Origin: Ciona savignyi
Lineage: Eukaryota > Chordata > Ascidiacea > Phlebobranchia > Cionidae
Reading direction: 5' to 3'
DNA length: 64,000 bases
NCBI GenBank assembly: GCA_000149265.1
Contig: CH003340.1
Location: 278,359 to 342,358 of the forward strand
The translations under genes were made by a program, and so were the position numbers. Shown here piece by piece: positions 1-10,681 of the stretch. The notes below the pieces were generated by a model. That model did not search any database, was not told the origin of the DNA, and was given only the letters and a program-made list of their open reading frames with translations. Each line of letters opens with the position of its first letter. Position 1 is the first letter of the stretch.

Positions 1-339
1 GAGAAAGCTTAACATGCAGCCCTAATATGGACTTACACGTGTTTGCATGCATTCATTTGTTTCTGTAAACTGTAATTAAATTTTAAGTCACATTTGGTTG
101 AACTGAACTCAATAAAATCCAGAACATTTGAATAAAAAAACAAGTCGGATTTGGATGGACAGGTTAAAAATGATTTAAAAAATTGTTTGGATTTGAGTTC
201 ATGTCTGACTAAAATACCACTCCGAGTAATTTTGACTGTTTTTTCGGCTTTTGAGCTAACGACTTTTTATAGAGTGTGCTAATTAAATAGATTTGTACGT
301 GGCGCCGAATCTAACAAGTGCCAGTGTCCTAAATATGCT

Positions 340-445
340 GGTATGTTTTTTGTTTTGTTTTCTTACCGAGCGAAGATTCGAACCCATGATGGGCTCGTCA
401 CTTGGACTGTTTTTGTTTAGGATAACTATTCGGCTGAATGAGCGT
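340..445 (-). mobile_element. SINE-B copy (tRNA-like, poly(A) tail)
   Basis: Reverse-complement copy of the family seen at 35165, 49743 and 53035. It has a T-rich end (the poly(A) tail on the other strand), then the 'taccgagc' block, then a B-box-like 'ttcgaaccc' and a GGCTGAATG-type A-box region. Confidence 0.55.
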
Positions 446-1448
446 ACTGAACATGTTGGTATATAAATGAGTTTTTTGATAAGCGTTTGGTATAACGTTA
501 CATAATGGCGCGGCTTCTCTATTTTTAACGGTTGAAAGTATCATGTGCTGGGCTTCGCAACATTTTTTGAAGGGATTTAGGTTTAGATGACAGATCGTAG
601 ATTTATGTAATAAAAATAAGGTTGTAAAATTAAAGTAAGGTTTTTTATTGTAGGATTTTAAGTAACGGCTATTTTCATGAGGTAATTTTGAAAATAAAAT
701 GGAGAAATATTTGGTAGAACGTGTTTTATATGCAAAATTGCAAAACAAGTTTGGATTGTCTGATATCATAAAACTAGTTTTCCTACATTCTATGTCACAA
801 TATAAACAGAAGTATCCATAAGGTTAATTGTCGGACAACCACGCGTTCACTGTCGGGCTACCGAAGCAATAGCACTGTAATATATACTTGGGGCCAGGGT
901 TTTTTCAGCACATCTAATAGGCCGGGACCAGGTCCCAGGATCCGCTGCTGTCTATACCCGGTACATAAATCTACGTTCCGATCCCATATGAACACATATA
1001 GCGTGGAGGTAAACTTGACTGACAGAGAAACCTCCAGTACCAATTAAAAAAACAGAAAACTGCACTCGTAGATGTATTCTTTATTAAGTTGTGTGTTGTG
1101 TTCGCACAACGCTTTATAAAGCAAAAAAATGACGTAGGTGAAAAACAACTGCTTAAGTGTCAATGACGTCATGATGTGTATGAATGGTGTATGAAAAGAA
1201 CCTACGTATTTACTGGGTTTGTGCGATACACTCACGGGCTTTTTTCAAATGAACAAAACCCACTAACCAACCCCATTTACGTTAAAGTAGGCTATAAAGT
1301 TTGGTAACAATTTAAAACAACAAACTGATCACTGGAATATAAGTTTTTTACCATAATACTGGTAATAAATCATCAAGTACGCTACTTTTACTTGTAAACT
1401 TCACTTCTATACAGTGTGGAGATTGATGGTAAAACAAATGGCACAAGT

Positions 1449-1498
1449 CAAATTAAGGGCGCAATCTCACAACCAAATTAAGAGCGCAATCTCACAAA
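1449..1498. repeat. 25-bp tandem duplication
   Basis: Two nearly identical 25-bp units, each containing 'gcgcaatctcacaa', differing by one base (agggc versus agagc). Confidence 0.7.
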
Positions 1499-2012
1499 GA
1501 ACTTCAAAAAATCTTATGTTACACAAACAGATTTTGCGCAATGTGCACTTGGCACACAATGGCATTGTTACGACATAAAGGGCAATTTATAATATTATTA
1601 TTAAGCGTAAAGGAATGACGTATAATTTCAATGTAACAAACTAGTTTCTATATCTTGTAAAAGCTTTGTATATTTTTCCCTGTAGCTCTATTTAAGTTAA
1701 ACATATTATTTTATTAAACTTTGCAAATACGGAAGGAAATGGACATGGGGCTCTTAACATTTTCATGTCTCCTGAAATTTTTATTTGATGAGCATTAGTT
1801 TTTAAAATAGATTTTTCTAAACAAAAGACCAAGGTTTAAAGCGGTTGACGAATCATATACAGCGTTCGGTAGCAATATCAACCATAAACATCCTCTAGTT
1901 CATGCAAAGTATAACGGATTTCCTTGTAGCTTATAAATCAATCCCAAAGCGACCGGACACACCTGACATCTTAATCCATCCATTTACACAAGGTATTCGA
2001 CAAACTGTTTTT

Positions 2013-2085
2013 GTTTTAGTATAGGCGGCTTGTGCGGGAAAATATCTGTGTTTTAGTATAGGCGGCTTATACGGGAAATATCAAC
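2013..2085. repeat. 37-bp tandem duplication upstream of cytochrome b561 gene
   Basis: Two copies of a 37-bp unit containing 'gttttagtataggcggctt'. It ends about 115 bp before the chosen ATG of the cytochrome b561 gene, so it probably lies in the promoter or 5' leader. A regulatory role is not shown. Confidence 0.6.
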
Positions 2086-2201
2086 AAAGAATCCATAATC
2101 AATCATGGCGCAGCAGGTAGTATTTCCCTTTCGCCTCTGTGTAATAGCACTGGTTAAACTGTCCTCTCACAGTCTAATCGTTAATCTGTGCAGCTGAAAT
2201 C

Positions 2202-5200
2202 ATGGGAACAAAGGAGAACTGCTGCAACAAGAAAGCGACATTTTGGTCGTTTATTGGTTTGTCCCAGGTATGTCCATAAAGAGTATACCTACTTTTTCGA
2301 GTTGTATTTTTGTACCGGTTTTATTTAAACCGCCAGTTTGTTCCTTTTTATGGGGTCTTTGTTGCGTGTTTAGGTTTTGTTTTTCGTTTTAGTTTAAACC
2401 ATTAAAGCACTAGGACTTTAAAACGTCGGATACTTACTTTGCCAAGGCCTCAAATGAGTTATGTTGTTAATTCAGTAGCGTACCGACGAAAACTGAATTT
2501 AAAAAAAAATTAAAAATATAAACACTGTCCTTTCGCTATATGATCTAACAAATGAACAAAAATACCAGGTGTCTTGCTAGTTTGCCCCCGTCCCCGAATA
2601 TAAACTGTACAGAATTATTCTCTGTAATGTAATATCATTTTTTTAGTTTTGGGGAGTCCTCGCTATTGTGCTGCTGGTTGTGTGGAACTGTGTGTACAAT
2701 GGCGGATTTTTATGGGATGGAAGAAACAGGGAATTTGCCATCCACCCGCTCTGTATGATTCTGTCTTTATTCCTCTTCGGCGAAGGTATGAGTGGCAACA
2801 ATGTTTAAAATCATTTATAAACCACCTAATGCAAAATACAACAACCAAATATATCAGCCTACTTTACACTGAACAAAATAGGACAGCTTAGAAAATTCAA
2901 TATTAATTACCTGGATTGAAAAACGCAGCGGGCGTTATAACAAGTGGAATCGTCAGTTACTTCGTTCATAATGTCGGTAAATCAATGCTATAACAGTTTA
3001 TTTAATATATTTGATGAAAATGTTGTTACAGTTTTTGATCATTTCATCAAACCAGTGGCAAACAAATGCATGGTATGTCTGTTAAATGTCGCTCGAGTAG
3101 AACCGACTCCTTTATTAAGTCTGACAGATTAGACCAATAGTTTAGTGCGTCGCCTTTCAGTCAAAAGGTTGCAGGTGCGAAACTGGTCGCTAGCTATAGT
3201 TAAGTGTGTTCTTGGGAAAGGCACTTAACGGACATTGCCTTAACCAAGCGGATTAATGGGTTCAAGGTGATCTGGCGATAGCCCGTGTGTTAACCCCTTG
3301 GTTTTCCCATAAAACATAAATATTCTATTCTATCCTATGTTTTAAGGATGCCTTATTTATCGGGTTTGCTCCTGCTTCAGCAGACCAGTTGTAAAATGGA
3401 TTCACGTTATTCTGCTGACCTTCTCCGTTTGTCTTTCGATATTTGGTAAGTTTCTATAACTACTTTTAGTAAGTTTCTATAAAAACTGCTGTAGTAGTAT
3501 AAATACTACCCACGCCATGTTGTAATAAAGGCTGTTTGGCTATAAAACTTTGTTACAAACTCTGCTTGCTAAAACGCAAGTATCTGCATTTGCGAAGTTA
3601 AATTTAAGACAGGTGTGGGTGAATAGGCATGGATGGTTATTTTTATAGCTAAACATCCGTCCGTATTTACATGTCGTTAAAGTTAAAAATTGTTTAAAAT
3701 AAGCAATTGTCTGTACACCAAAGTTTAATCTCCGCACACCATATGATTTATTCTTGATTAAACAGATTAATTAAAAGCTAATGGATCGAAAGTACAGCTA
3801 ATCGGCTGTTTCCTTGGGTAATCCATTTAGCGGAATTTCCCAAAGACCTGGATGAAAGAACAAAAATTACCGAAATGTCTCTATCGTGTTTATCATATTA
3901 CAGGATCCGGTAGACCGGTAGCATGCTTTAGGTAATCCGTGACGATTTTCTGTAATATAAACCTCCTCTGTGTATATAATTACTCTGTGCTAAAAAAACT
4001 TTTCATACTCAGGGGTCGTGACGGTATTTGTCTATCACGCAAGCATGCATTACGGAAACATGTATACAATGCATAGTTGGCTCGGTATGGCCACTTTGGT
4101 AGGATTAATTGCACAGGTAAGCTAAAACTATCCAAACCGTGTTACGTAAATCTGATCGGTTCATGAGTCTTACTTCCTTTAATAATGAATAATCACGATA
4201 CTGCTATTTTATCAATGGAATATTTGAAAGTCTCTTGCCCCAAATATAATTTAATTTTTTATGTTGCCCATTACCATTTTTGTCTAAAATATATTGTAAT
4301 AAAGTATAAAGTTTAGTTTATTTTTTGTTTCCACGATTAAAACATGTGAACTGGACCATTGATAAAATTTTGGAAAACTCGGAAAAAAACGGCAAAAGGA
4401 CAGTCGTTAAAACATGTCTAAAAACCAATAAAATATGAAATGTCGGTATATAATTAGACGTGGCCGCAAAAACCACACCGCTTAACCCAAAGTAAAATGC
4501 TCTAAAAGTCTAAACGTTAAAATATGTATTTCACTTCTAATTTATAAACATTGGTTTCTTCAGTTATTTGCAGGTTGTGCTATATTGATATTTCCGTGGA
4601 AAGACAGCTCAGTGCGGTCAACCTATCTACCGATTCATAGATATGGTTCTTTTGCTCTGTTAACAATGCTCGCAGCAAGTGCACTTACTGGTGTCCTCGA
4701 CGACATATTCCTCTGCATGTAAGTGCATCTTGAATGTTGTTTAAAACCAAAACACTACAACTAGGGAAATCTATTTATATCTCCGGGGATGTGAATGCGG
4801 GGTATTATTACATAGTAAATGCAAAATTACCTCGTACCCACCGCTGTGTCACTGGATCTGTTGTGGTGTGTTTTATTCACTGGGTTAAGGCGTCGTATAC
4901 TAACTGCTTCGTTTACAGCAGCGGCTCATTTATCACAAAACGCTATTCGGGCGACAGCCGACTCTTATATCCTAACGACCTAACCAAATGAGCTAAGCGG
5001 TCGGAAATAAACTGCGAGACTTTACTTTATGGGCCATGGCTATTTGTGGGTAAAAGTCAACAGTGTATCAATAGGGAGAATTCTATGTTCAAATGTGTCG
5101 TAATTTTGTATTTGTACCGGTTTAATCGCTTCCAATATTTTCTAATTTAACTTTTATACAATTTTAAATCGCTAAGTGATTTTACACCTTATGGTAACTT

Positions 5201-5496
5201 GTCTAGTGCGATATAACAAATAAAAAAAATTGAATAAACTAATACTGAACGCCATTACTTCTAGGAGCAACAAGAAGTACCAAACCCTCAATCCACACGC
5301 CGTTATGTTTAACGTAGTAGGTCTTACTTCTTTGGGATTCGTACTAACAGTGATGTACCTGCTATATCGTGACGACTGGAAACGAGGTAACCGACTCATC
5401 AAAAGCGACGCGGAATCATCTGATGCGCCGTCCCCAAACCCAACAGAAAAGCAACCACTTTTAAAACAACAATCCTCCAAATGTTCAGAACCATAA
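2202..5496 (+). CDS. CYB561: Cytochrome b561 family transmembrane electron carrier
   Basis: Six exons: 2202-2267, 2647-2785, 3347-3445, 4013-4116, 4564-4718 and 5265-5496. Together they give 795 nt, a 264-residue protein with phases matching at every junction. The family moves electrons from cytosolic ascorbate across vesicle or lysosomal membranes through two hemes. The four heme-ligand histidines are present: H55 (AIHPLCM), H88 (KWIHV), H122 (MHSWLG) and H161 (IHRYG). Six hydrophobic segments fit the family. The hydrophilic C-terminus has an acidic-dileucine EKQPLL motif, which suggests endolysosomal sorting (CYB561A3-like); that paralogue assignment is inference. A poly(A) signal lies near 5762. 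The first coding exon is short and its ATG was chosen because it gives frame continuity. An upstream ATG at 2105 runs in another frame. SINE-A copies sit in introns 2 and 5. Confidence 0.9.
3133..3338 (+). mobile_element. SINE-A copy, internally deleted, in cytochrome b561 intron 2
   Basis: tRNA-like head (GGTTGCAGGTGCGAAACTGG type), core 'aaggcacttaacggacattg', a deletion in the middle, and a pyrimidine-rich tail ending about 9 bp before exon 3. The tail supplies the polypyrimidine tract of the exon 3 acceptor. Confidence 0.85.
4375..4490 (+). repeat. Dispersed repeat C, copy 1
   Basis: Shares with 14805-14925 a block of AC-rich sequence, then 'gttaaaaca', then 'gacgtggccgc' at similar spacing. 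Unclassified; it lies in cytochrome b561 intron 4. Confidence 0.45.
4775..5010 (-). mobile_element. SINE-A copy, diverged
   Basis: Reads as the reverse complement of the family from the 'ccggggatgtgaatgcggg' end to 'taagcggtcgg'. It lies in intron 5 of the cytochrome b561 gene. Confidence 0.6.
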
Positions 5497-6186
5497 CAGC
5501 CGGGTTCCAATTGCTGTTAAACTACACCGTGACACTTTTCCTACAATGCTAAGATGTTGGTTTTTAATTGGTCAAAGCTCGTTTTAATCCCATTGGTGTA
5601 ACAAATCTGACTTTATATGTAACCGGTATAAGTAAAATCGTTGGTCGCCGCGGTGTTTTCGCAATCATTACTGTACCACCAATAACAAGGATTGTCTTGC
5701 CACTATTTGTACGTTATAGCAGAAGTTGTTGTGCCGGCCTTTTTATTTTGTTGTAGTGCAATAATAAATCCTAGTTTTAAGAAAGGTTGTAATTTTCCAT
5801 TTTACGACAGCCTGAACACTATTCTACTTTAAAAAGTACCAAAACAGTTGTGTATTGCATGCACACAAAGTTTATTAATGATTTTGTAGAGAGCAAGTTG
5901 CAGCAAAATTTATGTTTAAAAAACACTAATGTGTGTAAAGATATGATATTATTGCTTCAAGTATGGTCTGCTACTTAAAATAAATGTAACCACCTAGTCA
6001 CCTATTAATCACCCAAATTTAAACAATGGTTATTCACAAAAACTAGTATTTGGTAGATTTATTTAGAACAAATACATATATGCAGAATTTAAATATAAAA
6101 AATTTCTTTATTTTGTTAACATTAAATATGTTATTCATTTTTAGTACTTTATTAACATCTATCACCCAAACAACTAGATTTGTAAG

Positions 6187-8381
6187 TTACTTGTTAATTT
6201 GTTCTTCAAATACTGTGTACTTTTGCTTTACATCTTCCCATGTTGTTTGTTGATGAACAAGTTTAAAAACAATTTGTGGAATTTCATCTACTGGTGCCCG
6301 GATTTGAACAAGACTGTCTCGCTCTCTTAGTGTGGCAGTGTGCGGCTGTATTTTAACGGTATCAAAGTCAACAGTGATGCCGAATGGAACTGCTATTTCA
6401 TCAGTCCTGGCGTATCTTTTTCCAATTGATCCGGATGAAGTGTCGACTTTGTGAGATATGCCCAGCTCTGTTAATCCAGAGGATAACTCTGTGATAAATG
6501 GATTAAAGTCGGGTTTGTTGCTCAGTGGAAGCAAGGAGCACTTGTAGGGAGATACCAGTGCAGGAAGTGAGAAAAAGGTTCGCTGTTCATCAGCTGCTCT
6601 AATTTTGAAATTGTGCTCCAAAGCCGAGTAAAGCAGTCTTCCAAAGCCAAATGACGGTTCAATCACAGATGGCATGAACTCTTCTACCTGAAAAGTTTTC
6701 TTAGTTCGCTTTATAGTAACCATTTCTTTTAGGATTTCAAACTTATTTCCGTCTTCATGTGTATAGACATAAACAGAATCAGATTTTATTACATTTTCCA
6801 ATTTTTCAATTTCATTTTCTCTTAGATTTTCCAAGTGGGCTTGAATTTTCTTAGCATCCTTCTTAAATGCCTTTCCAATGGCCTGCTTATTACAGATAAG
6901 AGAAACAACATCACGTTGCACAGGTTCGGGCAGAGGACGCTCAGCGGATAAATTGACATTTGTAGCTTTCGAGTGGCAGGTCAAATCATAGCATGATCGG
7001 TCAGCACAACCAACACACTCCACCCAACCATAGACGTTTTACATTCAGCATCCCAACAATCACAAGCATAATGAGCCATCTCGTTTTGCATATGCTGTCG
7101 AAATCTCAACTTGAAAGGATCTATGCCAATTTTAACACAGAAAAGGTAAATTCTACCCATAAAGTAACCCAAGGTTTCATTGTCTATGATGCCACTGCCA
7201 ACAGCTGACCCAAGTGTGCTAACAGAAGGTGCTTCTCCACTTAACTGTGCCTTTCCAGAATAAAGTGGAACTTTAATGTCAGCAACAGTTGAAAAAAGAG
7301 GATGTTTTTTATTAAGTGGATCCACGAAATGTTCTATTTCTCCCATTTGGAATTCTCTTACCCGAATTAAACCGGCTCGTGGAGAAATTTCATTCCTGAA
7401 TGACATTCCTATTTGAACTGCAGAAAATGGCAGTTTCCCTTGATTGAATTCCAGCAATCTTTTAAAATTTAAGAATATACCTTGAGCAGTTTCTGGTCGG
7501 AGATATCCAGGCATAGCATTACCTGGTCCAATATTTGTTTGAAACATTAGATTAAAATCCATTGGGTCTGAAATCGAATTCCCTGTCACAGGCGATTTCA
7601 CTTCAAATTCACGCAACGCAGCACCCAACTCCTCTTTTCCAAAGTTATCAATTTGTTGTAATATTTTTGTACATTTTTCTTTAGTGTCTACGGAGCATTT
7701 TTTATCCTGCATTAACTTTTCAAGGTGGCTTTCAAGCAAATGGTCAGCACGATAACAGGCACCAGTGAGTGCATCCTTTACCATGAAATCGGCAAATCTT
7801 TCAACATGACCAGAGGAGCGCAACACAGGCTCAGGCGTAAGCATCGTGCATTCAACTTCCAACATTTGGTCATGTAATATGAAGTGCTTTCGCCACTCAG
7901 CTATAATGTTATTTTTTAACATACAACCAACAGGGCCAAAGTCATATAAACCGCTTACGCCACCGTACATTTCAAATGACTGACCATAAAAGAACCGTCT
8001 TTTAAGAGTATCTTCCATTTGTTGTCTTGGAAAATGTTCCTTTGCAACAATTTCGTTTTCTTTATTTAACAAATCTCTCTTTCTTGCTTTGAGGTCTGCA
8101 ACAGCTCTCTCAATATCAAGACTAGCTGAACCATTCTCTTTCAATTTACGCACAACATCTCCTTGTTCTTTCACTCTAAGACGAAGTGGTGCAAGAATTT
8201 TTTCTGATTCCATGTCCCCCATTCTTCCTGTTCTTAGATTTTCGGAGAGTGACTTGCGTTTTAAAAGTTCGTGTCTTCGTAAATTTAATTCCTTTTCTTG
8301 TAAAACTTTCTTTGAGGCTAATCGATGTGATTTAACGATTGTCAGAACTTGCAAAAGTTTTCTTTTAAATCCTGGAATCAT
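6187..8381 (-). CDS. GARS1: Glycyl-tRNA synthetase, intronless, one apparent frameshift
   Basis: Charges tRNA-Gly in cytosol and mitochondria. The first frame runs 8381-7032, then continues in the +1-shifted frame to 6187. One base is missing at 7031-7032, where the family has KTSYGW and the second frame reads [17 protein letters not shown]. Repaired length is about 731 residues (human 739). Visible parts are: a basic N-terminus that could be a mitochondrial presequence; a second in-frame Met at codon 54 (8222, MGDMESEK) suited to a cytosolic form; a WHEP domain ([12 protein letters not shown] onward); class II motif 2 ([17 protein letters not shown]); motif 3 ([14 protein letters not shown]); and a C-terminal anticodon-binding domain ([15 protein letters not shown]). 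A possible poly(A) signal lies near 6105 on this strand. The lack of introns is unusual beside intron-rich neighbours. Otherwise intact motifs favour a sequence error over a pseudogene, but a young retrocopy is not excluded. Confidence 0.88.
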
Positions 8382-9009
8382 ACCAAAGGAGATAAAGCGT
8401 TACATGGGTTGTAAATCTATGTATTTATCACTACATTTGTCCTTTTCACTAAAGTAAACTGGTAAATTAGATGAATTAAAGTATTTAAGCCAAAAACAAC
8501 TTGAGCTTGTTTGTTGTATATTGATATTCAAAAAATAAAATCTAGGCAATGCCATGTCCATTGTCCATGCGAGTAGACGGCTGCTGAAGCAGAATTTTAA
8601 TTTTTATATTTTACCGTGATAAACTTAATACATGTTAATTTGCAATCCATATCTAGGTTAATTACCAACGTTATAACTGGATATAAACAAACTTTATAGA
8701 AGTCAAAATTTTAACAACGTGTACACTATCGTGATCTTGATGGGAAACACTTTATCCCGAGACGCGAAGATACAATTGTAATATCGAAGAGAGGTACGGT
8801 GTTTGCCTATACTTTTATTTAATAAAGTGTACACTTTAAAAAAATCTTTAACTCTTACAAAAATATCGCAAACAAAAAAATTAACATGGACGACACAATT
8901 GAACACGAAATGTACTTTACTAAACTAAATGCTACATCTGAACCTCGGTTTAAGTAAGGCTGCATCCAGTTAACGACCCCTTCAAACTTCAATGTATTTT
9001 CGGCTGATG

Positions 9010-9338
9010 GTGTAGGATAGTAGATAGGACATTCATGTTTAGGATATGTACGATCTTCATGTTAGCAAGCCCGTAAACCTCGGGTAAAACCAATGGTGGT
9101 AAACACACTTGATTGCAATTGTCAGTATCACCTCAGACGCCCACAGTCGGGTAACCAGATGCTATTGCAGTGTGTTGTGTATCGATTTACACGTTCCTTT
9201 AATTTGGTAAAACCCATTAATCCGCTGGTTTTAGGCAATTTTCGATAAGGACGACAACTGACTAGCCAGCAACCAGCTTTAAAAAAACCCTATTAGCTGA
9301 AAGGCGACGACCTACACCATCAAGCTAATCAGTCGGTC
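9010..9338 (-). mobile_element. SINE-A copy, diverged
   Basis: Tail-derived 'ataggacattcatgttta' at the left and the tRNA-like head 'aagctaatcagtcgg' at the right, with the middle block 'ctattgcagtgtgttgtgta' well kept. Confidence 0.75.
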
Positions 9339-9857
9339 ATCTCTTCACCCTCTAAGGCTCTAACAACGTGGTTTTAGTTTTTTATCTCGACACATAGGAG
9401 TTTATAATGGCATATTTGGTCTGACAAAACGACTGTAAATAGTTAAATACGATCTTTCTATATAATATAATTATCTAAATAAGAATTATACAAAATCACG
9501 TTATCAATTATTTTTTATGAAATAAACTCATACCAAAGAGATTATACACCTTGTTATAGTCTCTTTGCTCATACTATCTAATTTAATAATATATATAAAA
9601 TCAATGGAATGGTTGAGTGATTAGGGGGGTTCCCCAATCCTTGTGACGTATTATGGAAGGAAGCAGACACGTAAACCGAGGTAAAAACTAAGAGGGAAAG
9701 ATGGAAACTTAACTCTGAAAAGATTGAGCGTGAGGTTAGTTTTAGGGCTGGTGTTGAGATTATTATTGCTGTGGTCAGGGTTAGAATTACCCTGTTGTTA
9801 GTTCATAGTTGCTGTCCTCCTTTTTCCATCATTTTAGTCCAGTATGGAAAGTACGGC

Positions 9858-10130
9858 AGCTGCACACTCGAGTTTTAATTACCTGCGTTTTGCACACTTG
9901 GGTTATTTACTGTCAGTACATTTTTTGTTATGTAGCCTACCCTATGTTATGTAGATAGATATGTTAGCTGACGGACACGATAGATTTAGGATAGAATAAT
10001 ATGTTTGTTTAAGATTTTGGTAAAACAGTATAAAGAAGGAGATTGTGTGCACACTTAAAGTGTGCACTCTTGGAAGTTTGCACACTGCACACTTAAATAT
10101 TTGGCACGTGCACACTCGAGATCTCGACGA
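9858..10130. repeat. Cluster of gcacactcgag / gcacactt motifs
   Basis: The motif 'tgcacactcgag' occurs at both ends, with the related 'gcacacttgggtta', 'tgcacacttaaagtgtgcac' and 'gcacactgcacactta' between them. Unclassified. Confidence 0.4.
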
Positions 10131-10681
10131 TAAGTGACATACTTACCATACAGGATTTTAGTGTTGCCCTGTAACTTTAAACACGTTTCAAGACTCATAA
10201 TAACATAGGAATCTATATATGGTATCCTGAATGTACTGCATTGGGTAATGATTGCTTAGTTAAATAATTTGTTGATAATATTAGTAGTTTTTTCTGCATC
10301 TAAATAACAGAAGTTCATAATTTATTTAATCTCAGTCCATTCTTGTATAGAAACTCGAATCTAATGAAATATTTCTTAGTAAAATATTCATCACATATAC
10401 TTTTCAGCAAATTAGAAAATAAAAAATGATGTTTTGTATCCAATCTACTGGTTTAAACCTTACCAAAACATGCTGATTGTGAAAAGTACTTTGTTATTTC
10501 TGTTTAAACTTGGATATAACATCAGCAGTAACATATTTTCTGGATTCGCCTACGGAATAAAAAGCTTTGTGACTTTTGGTGTTCTGCCGGTCATTTCATG
10601 CCAGTTTATGTTGCTGTGTCTTGCTGGAACTGGAACTTAGCATCTTATTTGTGATTTTAGCGCCTTTTTCTTCATACCATC

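Larger units (their letters stand above)
1..2100. other. Intergenic, no gene seen
   Basis: No convincing coding exon. The open frames here are short, AT-rich and lack domain or splice logic. It holds one minus-strand copy of the poly(A)-tailed tRNA-like SINE (SINE-B, about 340-445), a small fragment resembling the other SINE (about 838-885), a 25-bp tandem duplication (1449-1498) and a 37-bp tandem duplication just before the cytochrome b561 gene (2013-2085). Confidence 0.6.
8400..10680. other. Intergenic between GARS and DPAGT1
   Basis: No exon with family similarity or a good splice pair was seen. It contains a diverged SINE-A (9010-9338) and a stretch at 9855-10130 with several copies of 'gcacactcgag' and 'cacacttaaagtgtgc' type motifs. 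The latter could be a decayed element or regulatory DNA. Confidence 0.5.

Noticed and set aside
2105-2116. Upstream ATG of the cytochrome b561 gene, followed by a gtagta donor-like site
   Set aside because: Splicing to the cag before 2202 would shift the frame out of the b561 reading frame. It could still be a 5' UTR exon.
5172-5510. 112-codon minus-strand frame over the last cytochrome b561 exon
   Set aside because: Shadow of the coding exon on the other strand.
6187-8381. GARS as a dead processed pseudogene
   Set aside because: Only one lesion; all catalytic motifs and length are intact, no poly(A) remnant, and similar one-base lesions occur in two other genes here. Not fully excluded.
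10434-10640. 68-codon plus-strand frame before DPAGT1
   Set aside because: The known N-terminus of DPAGT1 aligns from the ATG at 10682; the upstream frame has no splice link.
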